From contig JAUKTV010000002.1 of the NCBI GenBank assembly GCA_030549205.1, positions 3,410,001 through 3,474,000 of the forward strand: DNA of 64,000 nucleotides, read 5' to 3'. Position numbers and translations under genes: made by a program. Shown piece by piece: positions 21,671 to 32,340 of this stretch (positions are counted from its first letter, which is position 1; each line of letters starts with the position of its first letter). This DNA is from Apiosordaria backusii. Its lineage: Eukaryota; Ascomycota; Sordariomycetes; Sordariales; Lasiosphaeriaceae. Below the pieces are notes generated by a model. It saw nothing but the letters and a program-made list of their open reading frames with translations, ran no database searches and was not told where the DNA came from.

Positions 21671-24600
21671 ATTTTCTACCTGTCATGACCGCATTTTACC
21701 CGCTACGGCTCTCTGGGCTTTGAGGGCTGTCGAGCTCCGGCCCTGGGGGATGAACCGAGTAGTAATATTTAATCAAGTCTTTTCATGATCTGGGATGGAA
21801 CAAAATTTAGGATACCAATGGCAATGAGTTTACAGGGATACCAAGGGGAAGTTCGAGGGGATCTCGGATCCCGGGAAAGGATGATAGGATGGATAGAGTT
21901 GGATACCCTCATGATGTGGTTGTGTAAGGAATGACATTCGCTCCTGTGGAGGACGGATTCACCTTACCAGTTGTCGAGTCTTCATTTTGCTGCCGGGTGT
22001 TTTGGAAAGGTTTCCCCTTCCCCAAACACAGTCGAGGTTTCTTGGAGCTCACATCATTTTTGGAAAGTGTTCGGATCTTACGGACCAAAATATCAACACT
22101 CTTCAGCCTCGCTTTCTCCTGTGTTATTCTTTCATACTTTCGATTGTGCTCTGCCTGTACATGTTTCTCTATCACAAGTGTAAATGTTGATGAGCACAGA
22201 TGGGTTCAACCGGGCGTGTTTATGGCTTCTGCTTTGAGAGGGAGGAGGGAGACAACAACTTTTTCGTGGGTCATGTATATAGTTGCATCCCTTCTCTCTA
22301 TTCTTGCTCAAAGGGCTAGTTTTGGTCCGGTGGCCTATCTTTTGTACACACTTTCCTGGTTCCCCTTGGTTTTTGCATCTGTGATGGAGTTCAGTGAGAT
22401 ACCACAATGTTTACTTCGTATTGGCTTGATCGATGACTGAAGTTTTGACCTGCAAAGAGAGAGACACGGGATCCCAGATCGGGAGTTCCATTCGATATTG
22501 TTTCATCTGATATTTCTGGGAATCTTGTAATCAGGGAGAAACCTAGTTCCACGAGGTGTCACACAAGGCATTGAATCAAGGTTGAATCGTGCATTTTGCG
22601 GAAACAAATTCTTCCCGTTTGTATTTTCCTTTTCCCGCTGTTCCCGCTCCCGTGTTGCTGGAACCTCGAAGTCGGGATGGGATGACTGGGAGTTGCCGGG
22701 TAAAGACATTTTGATGGTGTTCCTGATTCGATATCGCATGCGACACATGAGGTCTTTTCGGGTTTCCTCATCTCAGCTCGAACACATGGCGTCAAAGTTG
22801 CGAGACGGAGAGTCCTCGACTGTAACGTTCCATCAACCATTAACAGGAGTTGCTGACATTGCCAACCGCCAAAGTCATCAATTACCATTCAAAACTCCGA
22901 ACCTGAACCTGCCGCTGTGAGGACCAAAATCCCAACATGCACCGTCGTCTCCAATCCGGAATCTGCTCCGCGCTGACATTGAACCGTCGACCGTTGACAA
23001 CTGCTACCTCACCACGATTTTCTCGCTCTCAAAACAGCAAGTGATCGTCACTATCTCCTTCTCAAATTTGGGTACAGTACTATTCCCGGCTTTTACATCA
23101 TTCAGACATTTAGTGTATTTTTATCCTGCCTCTCCCATTCTCCCAAAAACAGTTCCAGCAAAAGCGAAGCATCTCACTCCCCCAAAAAGCCGACGGCACA
23201 GTCATCACCTCATCACAACCACAACACAACAGCAAAACTAATGCAGGTACACTGCCAGTGCCGCCCTGACAAACAATTCCCTCCCTCCCTTCCTTCCCTC
23301 CCAATCCTTCCCGCCCGTCCGCCCGGCTGTCATGAGTGATGAGTGAATGCGGTGCGTGCGTGAGAAAAGGTGAGATGAAATCTTAGCGCCCAGACCACCA
23401 CCCTCAATTAACTGCCAGGAACCAACCAGATTACACGGATGATACGGGGTGGATTATGGGATGTGATAACTGCACGCCTTAATTAAAAACGGTGTGGAAG
23501 GAAGGAAAGGGGTGTGTGGAAGGAATGGTAAGCGAGATTGGATTGTTCTGCGCTCACGGCGCCAGCGTCCAGCGACGTGAAGGAAGTCTGGGCACGTAGA
23601 CTGTGCATTTAAGCAGGAAAAGAAAAAAGGAAAAATGAAAATACAAGAAGTTGGAAATTTCAAAAAGAAAGAGTCAGCAGGAAGGGAGAAGATAACAAGA
23701 TGGACTGAGATAAGGAACACAGAGAGGAAGAGAAGGCTGATGATAAGATGCAAACCGAAAAGAAGTGACCTCGGTAAGTTATGCGCTGCACAAATTTATA
23801 CACCAGGCGCATCCAACCCGTTGGACTTGGTGTAAGACAATTGGCCCATCTTCCCATCTGACCGTTTTCAACCATCCATGAGTTATTCTCCAGCATGAAG
23901 ACAAAACCGTTCCCCCAAACGGCAGCCACGATCATTCGGCGATGTTGAACCAATTTGCCAGTTATCAATGTGTGGCTGCCTGAGCACATGTTTAAAGTTC
24001 AGTCCGACCAGCCAAGAGTTCCTTCCCCACGGGGAGAACGGTCGAGAACGGGTATCAAAACGCGGGGAAGCGGAGTCTTGACTTATACGCACTGAACATC
24101 ACTCACAGCTTCTTTGCGGCTGCTAGTTTTCATCTCTCCGTGAGATCCAAGGTACTCGGTATTGTCGATATTAATATCTGGCCATTTTTTGGTTCCCTTT
24201 TGATGTTGCCATGTGGTTGGGCTCGGTAACGGCCAATGGCTTTTGTCCCCTTGGGGTCATTGCCCCGCGCGCGGCCGATCCCCTTCCCCGGGAAGCACGA
24301 TGAGCGGGAGGTCGGGAGCTGCATTGGTGCATTTGTTCTCGGGAGTCGGGGCAACGGATTGGTACGGATATGCGGGGGAGACGTGCAGCACCGCGGCTAC
24401 CACCGACTATCTTCATTTTCGATACACCATCTTGTAGATATAGATGAGTTCGTGATATTGGGATCGTTTCCTCATTTTTAGATTGGCATTTTATCTCCTA
24501 CTTGTACTTCCTATCCTCATTTGTGTTCCTCTCCCTGTCGGCCGTGACATCATATCACCACTTTGCTCACCGCCAACTTCACTCATCTCATCGCCGACCT

Positions 24601-24685
24601 CACTCATCTCATCTCACCTAACCTCACCTCACTCATTTTCTACCTCGCCTACCTATTCAGACATATATAAATTTACACCATCAAA
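21671..24685. other. Intergenic, 3 kb
   Basis: Holds the wall-protein 3' region and the promoter of the acyl-CoA synthetase. A 169-codon ORF at 21931-22440 lacks recognisable domains. CT-rich tracts lie near 23277-23320 and direct repeats of CTCACCTCA/CTCATCTCA at about 24580-24640 just before the synthetase ATG. Confidence 0.6.
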
Positions 24686-26959
24686 ATGACCGACCACCCC
24701 CAAGATCTCACCCAATCCCACTCCCTCACCTCCCCCGAATCCTTCTGGTCTCACCAAGCCTCCCAACTCCACTGGCACAAGAAACCTACCACCGCCCTCT
24801 CTAAAACCACCAAGACCCTCCCCTCGGGCGTCTCTCATGATCACTGGGCTTGGTTCCCAGACGGAGAAATATCCACCTGCTACAACTGCATCGACAGACA
24901 CGTCCTCGCCGGCCGGGGCGACGCACCCGCCATTTTATACGACAGTCCTGTAACAAACAAGAAGGAAACATATACCTATGCGAGGTTGCTCGATGAAGTG
25001 GAGGTCTTTGCGGGTGTGCTGAGGGAGGAGGGAGTGAAGAAGGGGGATGTGGTGCTTGTTTATAGTAAGCCTCTTCTCAGCCTGAAGGCAAGGGGAAACG
25101 ACTGACTTGGTGAATAGTGCCCATGATACCCGCTGCATTAATCGGTATTTTGGCTATCAACCGCCTTGGTGCCATCCATGCTGTTGTGTTTGGGGGGTTT
25201 GCTTCTGGAGCGTTGGCGCAAAGGATTGAAGCGTCTAAACCGGTTGCTATCTTGACTGCGTCTTGTGGGATAGAGGGGAGTAAAGGGCCGATTGGGTATC
25301 AGGGGTTTGTGGAGGAGGCGATTGAGTTGAGCGAGTGGAAGCCGCCGAAGACTATTATTTGGTGAGTTTTTTTAACTTTTTGATACGTGGGGAATATGGA
25401 GGTTGATATAAAAGACAGGCAAAGAGACGAGCTACCTTGGCGGCCTATTCGTAGGATGGATGGTCAGCGGAAATGGCAGGCGCTGGTTAAGAGTTGTCGG
25501 GCTAGGGGCTGGCGGGCGGAGTGTGTCCCGGTCAAGTCGACGGATGGTATCTACATTATCTACACCAGTGGTACTACAGGTCTGCCGAAGGGTGTGCTGA
25601 GAGAAGCTGGTGGTCATGCGGTTGGGTTGCACCTGATGATTTCGTATCTGTTTGGGATTCAAGGTCCTGGTGACGTGGTAAGTGTCCCTTTTTTTTCTCA
25701 TACTATACGCACAGTTGCTAACATGTAAGCAGATGGGCTGCTACAGCGACATTGGCTGGGTTGTCTCACACAGCTACACCCTCTATGGCCCCTTCCTGAC
25801 CGGCGCAGCCACCGTCTTGTACGAAGGCAAACCAGTCGGTACCCCTGATGCCTCCGCCTTCTGGCGCCTAGCCGAAGAATACAAGATCAACACCATGTTC
25901 ACCGCCCCTACCGCCCTCCGCGCAATCCGCAAAGAAGATCCGGATAACGTCCATATCTCTCGTGTTGGAGAGCGCGGCGGCCTCAAGTCCCTCCGAGCGC
26001 TGTTCCTCGCTGGTGAAAGGTCCGAACCATCAATCATTACTATGTATCAAGACCTTCTAACCAAACACGCCGCTCCAAACGCCCTCGTAATCGACAATTG
26101 GTGGTCATCAGAATCCGGCTCCCCCATCTCAGGCATCGCTCTCGCCCCCCACGCAGGCAAAGACAGAGCCAACCCCTCTTCTTCTTCTTCTACAGTCCAG
26201 CCCCTGAAAATTAAACCTGGCTCCGCAGGCAAAGCAATGCCTGGGTTCGATGTCCGCGTCGTGTCAGATTCTGGCGAGCCCTTACCACCAAACACAATGG
26301 GGAACATCGTCCTTGGTCTCCCCCTCGCCCCCACTGCTTTCAGAACGCTATGGAACGACGAAGAAAGGTTCTACAAAGGATACCTGAAAAGGTTCAACGG
26401 GAAATATATCGACACAGGCGACGCAGGCGTCATTGACGAGGATGGATACATCCACATCATGGCACGCTCAGACGACATCATCAACGTAGCCGCTCACCGG
26501 TTATCCACCGGGCAGTTGGAACAAGCTATCACCACCCACCCCGACGTAACGGAAGCATGCGTTGTCGGCATCCCAGACGCACTGAAAGGACAGATGCCCT
26601 TTGCTTTTGTCAGCACTTCCCACGGGGTGGCAACAACAAAGGAAAAGAGGGAGAAGCTGTTTCAGGAGATACAGACGCTGGTGAGGAAGCAGGTCGGTGC
26701 TATTGCGAGTTTGGGGGGGATGATTGAGGGCAAGGGGATGATTCCGAAGACGAGGTCGGGGAAGACGCTGAGGAGGGTGCTGAAGGAGCTGTTGGAGAAT
26801 GCGGTGGATGGGGAGGTGGATAAGGAGTTGAATGTGCCGAGTACGGTGGAGGATGTGGGGGTTGTGGAGGTGGCGAGGGGGAAGGTGAGGGGGTATTTTG
26901 AGGAGTTGGGGAGGGAGAGGCATGGGAGTATTGAGGGGAGGGAGAGGGCGAAGCTTTAG
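24686..26959 (+). CDS. Short-chain acyl-CoA synthetase (ACSS3/propionyl-CoA synthetase-like)
   Basis: AMP-forming ligase that activates short-chain acids (propionate or acetate) to CoA thioesters. Four exons: 24686-25064, 25118-25361, 25419-25677, 25733-26959; product 702 residues. Joins are in phase and use consensus sites, with branch site GCTAAC in intron 3. Marks: N-terminal ACAS block ESFWSHQASQLHWHKKP; AMP-binding loop IIYTSGTTGLPKGVLR (about 255-270), with DIGWVVSHSYTLYGP; YIDTGDAG; the hinge region ARSDDIINVAAHRLSTG; and PKTRSGK with the catalytic lysine near residue 636. The RSDDIINVAAHR hinge and WWSSESG fit the ACSS3/PrpE branch more than acetyl-CoA synthetase. No clear peroxisomal PTS1 at the C-terminus (ends AKL, which is weakly PTS1-like). 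Likely mitochondrial or peroxisomal propionate use. Confidence 0.93.
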
Positions 26960-27931
26960 GGGAGTGTTTATGAGTTGGGTGGGGAGGGGTGTGAGGTAGA
27001 GGGATGAGGATGAGGATGAGGATAATATCGATTGGAGGCATTTTGTTAGGTTATCTATTATTGAAGCACGTTTTGTTTATTCTTTGGAAACAAATTTTCA
27101 TGTCGCCAGTTGATAGGTCTCATTCCTTGTCTATCTGTGCTGTGGAGTTAACTCGCTGACGTACCAGGCTTTTGCTGGAGTCTAAGCCTCGGTTTTGGAA
27201 GTCAGTATCGTGTGTGATAAGGACGGAAAACATGTTCAATAAAATGGTCTGCGCTATGATGCCGAGTCTGTATAGGAGTAAGAAACACCAGTGATTGATG
27301 TTCAACTGCTCGGCAGTACATGATAATGAATATGTAGTGATCGCCCTTCTTCTCCACCTACCTGTCTGGACGAGCTCCTCCGAGATGAATTTCGTCTTTT
27401 CTTTACATAATTCTTCTCCTCGCCAAATGGAAGAGACCCGAACTTTCCCCGTGCGCTATCCTCACCTCCCACCGCAAGAAGAAAACCCAATGGTCATAAC
27501 GTAGCCCACCACCACCCTCACCTCTAGTCCGTAAAACACTCCTCATTCCGTCGTGAGACGAACGCCGATCTCCTCTCCCTTTAACTCCTCTCTCCATGTG
27601 CTCCCGGAAGATGCAGAACACAGAAAACGCTTCGCTCCAACCCAAAATCTCCGTCAAGTATGTGTTAAATTTAGAAATGAAGATGAGAGGAAAGAAGGAT
27701 TTGGTACCTATATAAATGTTTGTGCGACCCCTAGGTTTTTATATGAAGATGCAAGGTGACAATCGAAAGAGTGTATCATGAAGCCCAGCCGGAGAAGAAG
27801 GAAAGCGTGACATGATTGAAGTCCCTGTACTTGGCATCCCAGGTTTTAGGTCAAGAGTGAAAAGAGTACCTCAAAGCCAAAGTCAAAGCCAAAACGAACG
27901 CCAACGCCAAAGCCAAAAGACACCGAGCCGT
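26960..27931. other. Intergenic between convergent genes, with a CAAAGC-type repeat
   Basis: About 970 bp. Near 27873-27925 a degenerate hexamer array (CCAAAG/CCAACG) lies just past the stop of family member D. No supportable gene. Confidence 0.6.
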
Positions 27932-28342
27932 TCATTCCCAAGAAAGCAACAGCAGAAGACCCAACAGAGAAAAAACGACAAGCAAGACGATGACAATGTT
28001 GCCAGGTGTAAATGGTAACCGATTCAATATTACTCCTCCTCTTCCATCATCAGGACCTTCTTGTGCAAGCTGGACCTCGTGATTCTCAGGGTGCTCTTCT
28101 GGTGTACTGGGCCTAGGGGCAACAGGTGGCCAGTTGGGGCGGGCAACCGGGATGGCAGCTTCGAGTTCATATTGCCTGGCTGCCTCGAAGGTGGTGATGT
28201 GATTGCTGATTGTAGTGACTCTGCTGATGATATCATCGAGTTTGTCGTCAATGTTGTCAAATCTCTGGGACGTTGACCCGCGTTCCCTCCCGCCCTGATA
28301 TATCCCTCTTCTTGTAAGGCCTTTGTTTCTGAAGATGAACAT
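27932..28342 (-). CDS. Small coiled-coil tail-anchored protein, family member D
   Basis: 136 residues, single exon, starting at the ATG at 28342 so that the N-terminus MFIFRNKGLTRR aligns with the other members; an upstream in-frame ORF to 28444 is likely leader. Family block: NIDDKLDDIISRVTTISNH then AARQYELEA, slightly longer than in A-C. The linker is Pro/Glu-rich, and the C-terminus NIVIVLLVVFSLLGLLLLL is a single anchor followed by SWE. It lies about 11 kb from the tandem trio on the opposite strand, so it is a dispersed or inverted copy. Function unknown. Confidence 0.74.
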   Translation of the reverse strand: MFIFRNKGLTRRGIYQGGRERGSTSQRFDNIDDKLDDIISRVTTISNHITTFEAARQYELEAAIPVARPNWPPVAPRPSTPEEHPENHEVQLAQEGPDDGRGGVILNRLPFTPGNIVIVLLVVFSLLGLLLLLSWE

Positions 28343-30524
28343 GGTTGGCTGAGTTGTCGTTGTGATGTGTGGGAGTCTTATTGGCTGGATGCGGGTGCAG
28401 GAGAGGGTATTTGTTTTATGCCAGGTACCAGATGGACGTTGCACACCTCTGAGTACGAGGTTATGAGATTGAGAGCGAGATGTTGGAGGCGGGCAAAAGC
28501 TGCGTTTATAATGGGATCCATGACTACGTCAGTAGCAGCCCCATGGAGCTCTCAACATAGAGAAAGGGCGCTCAATTGAGGATCCGGATCAGAAGTCTTC
28601 GTTGTTGCTCGACAACACAGCTTGCGTATAAGTTCTTGGATGATGTGTTTTGTTCTGCATCCATACCTGGTATGGACCTTGGTAAGGTTGGGCTCCAACA
28701 GCAATCCCCGGAATTGACTTTCGATCGGGCATCAATGCATGATGCAGGTGCATAAGCCTCACTGACACAACTGGTTATACTCGAGCATAGACCAACGCGG
28801 GATACATGGCGGATCGTCCAATAGATCTGCAAGTCGATTATATAACATGGCTGAAGCACATTTAGGTTTAGGTGCATTTTGAACGGAGTGCAAATGCAAT
28901 ATAGTCCTCATATAAAAGCCTTCAGAAATACTTTTTCGTTGTTGGTAGTCGACTTCAAATAAGGCAACTTCAATGTTCGCGCCCTAAGTGGTGAAATAGA
29001 AGTTTGGGACTGAAACCGCCTGGCGTGCTGCAGCTCCTAAGCCTAGGTAATCAAGTGTTGAATAGCAATATTGCTGACTGCTGCTCTCTCAAAGCTACGG
29101 ACCTTCTACCTTGACAATAGACCCATCCTTCCTGTGCATCTAACGGTCCCGGGTGGCTTTCAATTCGTTTTGGGCACCAGATTGGACATCTCTATTTTCT
29201 TGCAAGGTTTGTTGCACTGTCTTGGGCTTTCCACTTTTATTTTGCAAGAGGAGGGTTAAGCAGGTAAATTTCCGAGACCTTTCAGCTTAGAAGCACCCTC
29301 TGTGCCATTATTGGCGGAGTTGGTGAGCTGACGGAACGGTTTGGATAACAACCCATACCAGAACTTAAATTTATGTAGTGGAAGACTGGAAAATATCACC
29401 TTACTCAGCATCTCATGCTACCAAGCGCTTGTGTACTTCGAAGAGTAGCACACGAAAATGATGTTCTTTTTGATGATAAATCCGAACAGACTATATACCT
29501 AGCGTAGATACCTAGGGAGAGTGCCAAGGTCTTCAGTCTTACAACACGTCTAGGTAGTGACAGGGGGCAAATGCGAGAGTAGGCATTCTGGCTGGAGAGC
29601 ACTTACATGTCACAGTCCTTACCTACTTACTAGATCACTACTTGGACTTGATATTACGGCCAATGGAGTACAGCACCAAATGGTAGCCGGAAGAGAAGAA
29701 AAAAAGTGCTAAGTTACAAGGAAATGTTATGTTTGAGGCTACTGAAAATGGATGCATGCAAGCTGACGATCACAGGGCCCCAAATCTGGGTGTGGGAGAT
29801 AGATAGTCGGGATTACTCGGAGGGTTCTCCGCGCTCTGCCATTGCTCAACGTAGTGTCAGTATCATAAAGAGCTTGAGTCAGGGCAATGACAGTCGAGCA
29901 CATAGGTTCGAGCACAAAACTTGTTCTAGTCTAAACACAAAAGAACACCAAGCGCTCATCGTTCTCTAAGATAGACACAAACTGGAAGCTACTGTGGTAG
30001 CCTTGTACACAAGAAGATAAGACTAAAAAGTAAAATCTATGAAAAAAGATCTAAAGAAAGAAACTCAAAAAAAAGAAACAAAACTCTATGACAGAAAAAG
30101 CTCAAAAAAAGGAAGAAGAAAAGAGCACAGGAAGAAAGGAAGAAAGGGAAAACACGCCCAGGCAGTATGCCCATACATCCATCGTCTATCAGGACTTGGT
30201 CCGATGCCACAAAGAACAATAAGCCTCCACTAGATCTATCGGGTATAGTTGTAGAATAAAAGGGGTATAGCTGTAGAATAAAAGGGGTATAGTTGTAGAA
30301 TAAAAGGGGTATAGCTGTAGAATAAAAGGGGTATTGTTGTAGAATGAAAGGGAAAGGGGTATTGGCATCCCAGCGAAAAAGTCAGTCTGGTTTGGAATGT
30401 CGAGATATCCCACTGTAAAAGAAAAAAAGAAAACATCCTCCACAAGTATCACGCCCTGTTGACACAGGGCTGCAAGTCCTTGCTCCAGGCAAAGCTAACC
30501 ACCATGCTCTTCAGTAACACTAGT
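28343..30524. other. Intergenic, gene-poor 2.2 kb with minisatellite
   Basis: No ORF with coding character. Includes purine-rich sequence at 30035-30150 and the 22-bp minisatellite. Base composition is more AT-rich than the neighbouring genes, but not RIP-like as in the 50-52 kb element. Confidence 0.6.
30241..30350 (+). repeat. 22-bp minisatellite, 5 copies
   Basis: Five tandem units beginning GGGTATAGTTGTAGAATAAA. Copies alternate T and C at one site (TAGTT/TAGCT) and the last is more divergent. Confidence 0.95.
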
Positions 30525-30674
30525 TCAGACGTGTCTGGTGCTGGCGCAGGAGGCGGAGTTGATAGATCCGGCGCCGCGCAGAGAGTTCCAAGCCGATTCG
30601 ACGCAGCGGGAAATCAAAGGCCCCAACATGAACGCACTCGTCAAGAGAGATAGCAGGCCGTTGCATTTGTTCTC
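30525..30674 (-). pseudogene. Severed 3' end of the coiled-coil gene split by the transposon
   Basis: On the minus strand the sequence after the left target-site copy continues in the same frame as the long coiled-coil ORF at 32340-31609. It encodes about 50 residues including a hydrophobic stretch (NGLLSLLTSAFMLGPLIS) and ends at a stop at 30525. Counting the duplicated 8 bp once, the two pieces sum to 819 nt, a whole number of codons (272 residues). This piece is now cut off by the 989-bp insertion. Confidence 0.75.
30667..30674. repeat. Left copy of 8-bp target-site duplication
   Basis: TTGTTCTC immediately left of the inverted repeat; identical to 31664-31671. Confidence 0.8.
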
Positions 30675-30806
30675 GAGAATTTTGTTTGGGACCCCCCTCG
30701 ATCTGGAATGGACCCCCCTCCCCACTTATTTCCCAGTAATATCCCTAACCCTGCAGCGATTTTTTGAAATTTTCAATTTGCCGCTTATTCCAATTACACT
30801 ACAATA

Positions 30807-31061
30807 CACTCCAACCCTTGAATTTTTGTTAGCGCGGGACCTGTACAGGGATCATATGTCGATATTCGAAAACCTCCAGTTTCTGGCCCAGAAACACCAT
30901 TATAATGCAGAAAATTTAAGAGAATAACCGGAATCACAGACTTAAATACTATCGAAACCTTTTTTTCTTAAAAAAATTGGTGGTAGTCGAGATATTCTAT
31001 AGTTTCAAGGTGGGGTTTGACGTTAAAGTATGACGCTAACAAAAATTCAAGGGTTGGAGTG
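30807..31061. mobile_element. 255-bp MITE nested in the transposon, TA target duplication
   Basis: Perfect 28-bp terminal inverted repeats (30807-30834 and 31034-31061), starting CACTCCAACCCTTGAATTTT read inward, with TA directly outside both ends (30805-30806, 31062-31063). No coding capacity. Removing it with one TA joins the frame entering at 30675 to the APK-repeat frame, although a TAA at 31092-31094 still interrupts it. Confidence 0.88.
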
Positions 31062-31142
31062 TACAGCCTTTTCCTGTCAAACCCACCTTTATAATCACCA
31101 CTTACAACAACGCAACCTTTACCAAACTACCACCTCTTCAGG

Positions 31143-31241
31143 GCACCCAGAGCACCCAGGACACCCAGGGCTCCCAAAACACCCAAGGCTCCCAAGGCAC
31201 CCAAAGCTCCCAAAGCTCCCAAAGCTCCCAGAGCTCCCAGG
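31143..31241 (+). repeat. 9-bp coding-type tandem repeat (APK/APR), 11 units
   Basis: Units such as GCTCCCAAA and GCACCCAGA encode Ala-Pro-Lys/Arg. The same frame runs on to a stop at 31449-31451 through a Pro/Thr-rich stretch ending RRTRSGHITKPTAKARA, a basic tail. Probably the C-terminal part of an element-encoded protein, open only from 31095. Confidence 0.85.
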
Positions 31242-31608
31242 GCTAAAAAAACGCCGTTAGCAACACCTTTGGAACCAGCGCCTACGGCCACACCTTCGAC
31301 CACACCGACACCTTCGGCTATACCGGCTCCCACACCAAACCAAGGTCCAAGCAGTACCACTGGGCCGGCTACAGGAAGGAGAACACGTAGTGGGCACATT
31401 ACTAAACCCACTGCAAAGGCCAGAGCAGCTAATAATTGGTATAGTAATTAATGTTAAGTTTTGTATGTGTAAATAACTTCAATTTTAACAGTAGCAAAGT
31501 CTTAGGTGCAGCATTTGCTTATAACAACGGCCGTTCAAAGAAATGCAGGACGAACAGAAATGTAGAAAATTACTATATAAATACGGTGGTTTATATCACG
31601 GATACATT

Positions 31609-32340
31609 TTAAGTGGGGAAGGGGGTCCATTCCAGATCGAGGGGGGTCCAAACAAAATTCTCATTGTTCTCAATGTCGGGTTTGCTCTCAACCTGGTCGA
31701 GACGGGTCTTGATGCTCTTGATCTTGTCCTCAACATTGTCGTGCTTACTGTCGTGTTTGCTGAGATGATCTTGGAACTCTTCGAGCTTCTTTTCGACGGC
31801 ATTGTGGCTGTCGTCAAGCTTTCCCAAATGGAGATCCACGTCGCTGAGCTTTTTTTCGAAATCCTTGTGGCTGTCCTTAACATCTTTGAGGCTTTCACCG
31901 AGCTTGTCGAGACGGACTCCAAAACTGCCGAGTTTAATGTCGATCTTTTGGTCGGTCTCATCGAGCTTGTCTCCGAGCGCCCTGAAAGAGGATTCGCTGC
32001 CGTCGAGCTTTTTGAGGACAAGCTTGAGTTGCTCCACAGGTGTATCGCTGCGTTCGACACCGGAGGATCCGTCAGTGAAAGACGGATAATTCACATGTCC
32101 AGAAGAAGTTGAATGGCTGAGCTCCACGGCGTTTTTGGCTGAGGGTTGCTTCTCAGATGGGTCCATGAAGGTATTGTCCTCATTTTCCTCCTGGTGCCTC
32201 GCTGCTTTTGCTCTTCGATGATGTCTCTCTTTTGCTTGCAGGGGTTCGTTTCCCTTCGTTTCTCGGTGTTTTCTCTTGCTCACACCATCGGTGTCTTTGC
32301 GGGAAACCTTGACGAACACGAAGGGGGTGCGGTTGCCCAT
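31609..32340 (-). CDS. Coiled-coil protein truncated by transposon insertion
   Basis: Frame from ATG 32340 to a stop at 31609; the last ~18 codons are transposon sequence (FVWTPLDLEWTPFPT). Host part: basic N-terminus (residues 1-55), then from about residue 105 a strong coiled coil with repeated KLD/DKL heptads (LGDKLDETDQKIDIKLGSFG, KLGESLKDVKDSHKDFEKKL, DKIKSIKTRLDQVESK). The insertion removed a C-terminal hydrophobic segment that survives at 30525-30674, so the protein would have lost a possible anchor. The KLD-rich helix plus C-terminal hydrophobic end recalls members A-D, but direct homology cannot be claimed by eye. Whether the truncated form is expressed is unknown. Confidence 0.7.
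   Translation of the reverse strand: MGNRTPFVFVKVSRKDTDGVSKRKHRETKGNEPLQAKERHHRRAKAARHQEENEDNTFMDPSEKQPSAKNAVELSHSTSSGHVNYPSFTDGSSGVERSDTPVEQLKLVLKKLDGSESSFRALGDKLDETDQKIDIKLGSFGVRLDKLGESLKDVKDSHKDFEKKLSDVDLHLGKLDDSHNAVEKKLEEFQDHLSKHDSKHDNVEDKIKSIKTRLDQVESKPDIENNENFVWTPLDLEWTPFPT
31664..31671. repeat. Right copy of 8-bp target-site duplication
   Basis: TTGTTCTC, one base beyond the end of the right inverted repeat. On the minus strand it encodes part of the coiled-coil gene's GAG AAC AA. Confidence 0.8.

Larger units (their letters stand above)
30675..31663. mobile_element. 989-bp DNA transposon with ~54-bp inverted repeats and 8-bp target duplication
   Basis: Terminal inverted repeats 30675-30728 and 31610-31662 differ by one indel and one substitution; both begin GAGAATTTTGTTTGG read inward. 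Each arm holds two copies of GGACCCCCCTC-like sequence separated by about 11 bp, resembling repeated transposase-binding sites. The 8-bp TTGTTCTC flanks both ends (30667-30674 and 31664-31671), with one extra A at the right boundary. The interior holds an APK-repeat coding stretch and a nested MITE, but no recognisable transposase. An 8-bp duplication fits hAT or P-type and is near the 9 bp of Mutator-like elements; class not settled. Confidence 0.85.

Noticed and set aside
21931..22440. 169-codon ORF on + downstream of the wall protein
   Set aside because: Cys/Phe/Ser-rich with no domain and no usual codon bias; it lies in presumed 3' flank.
28343..30524. RIP-affected DNA in the 28-30 kb gene-poor stretch
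   Set aside because: CpA and TpG remain common and no duplicated element is visible; merely moderately AT-rich intergenic DNA.
30538..30927. 129-codon ORF on + as a gene
   Set aside because: It runs across host flank, inverted repeat and into the nested MITE, so it is a composite; only the transposon part may once have been coding.
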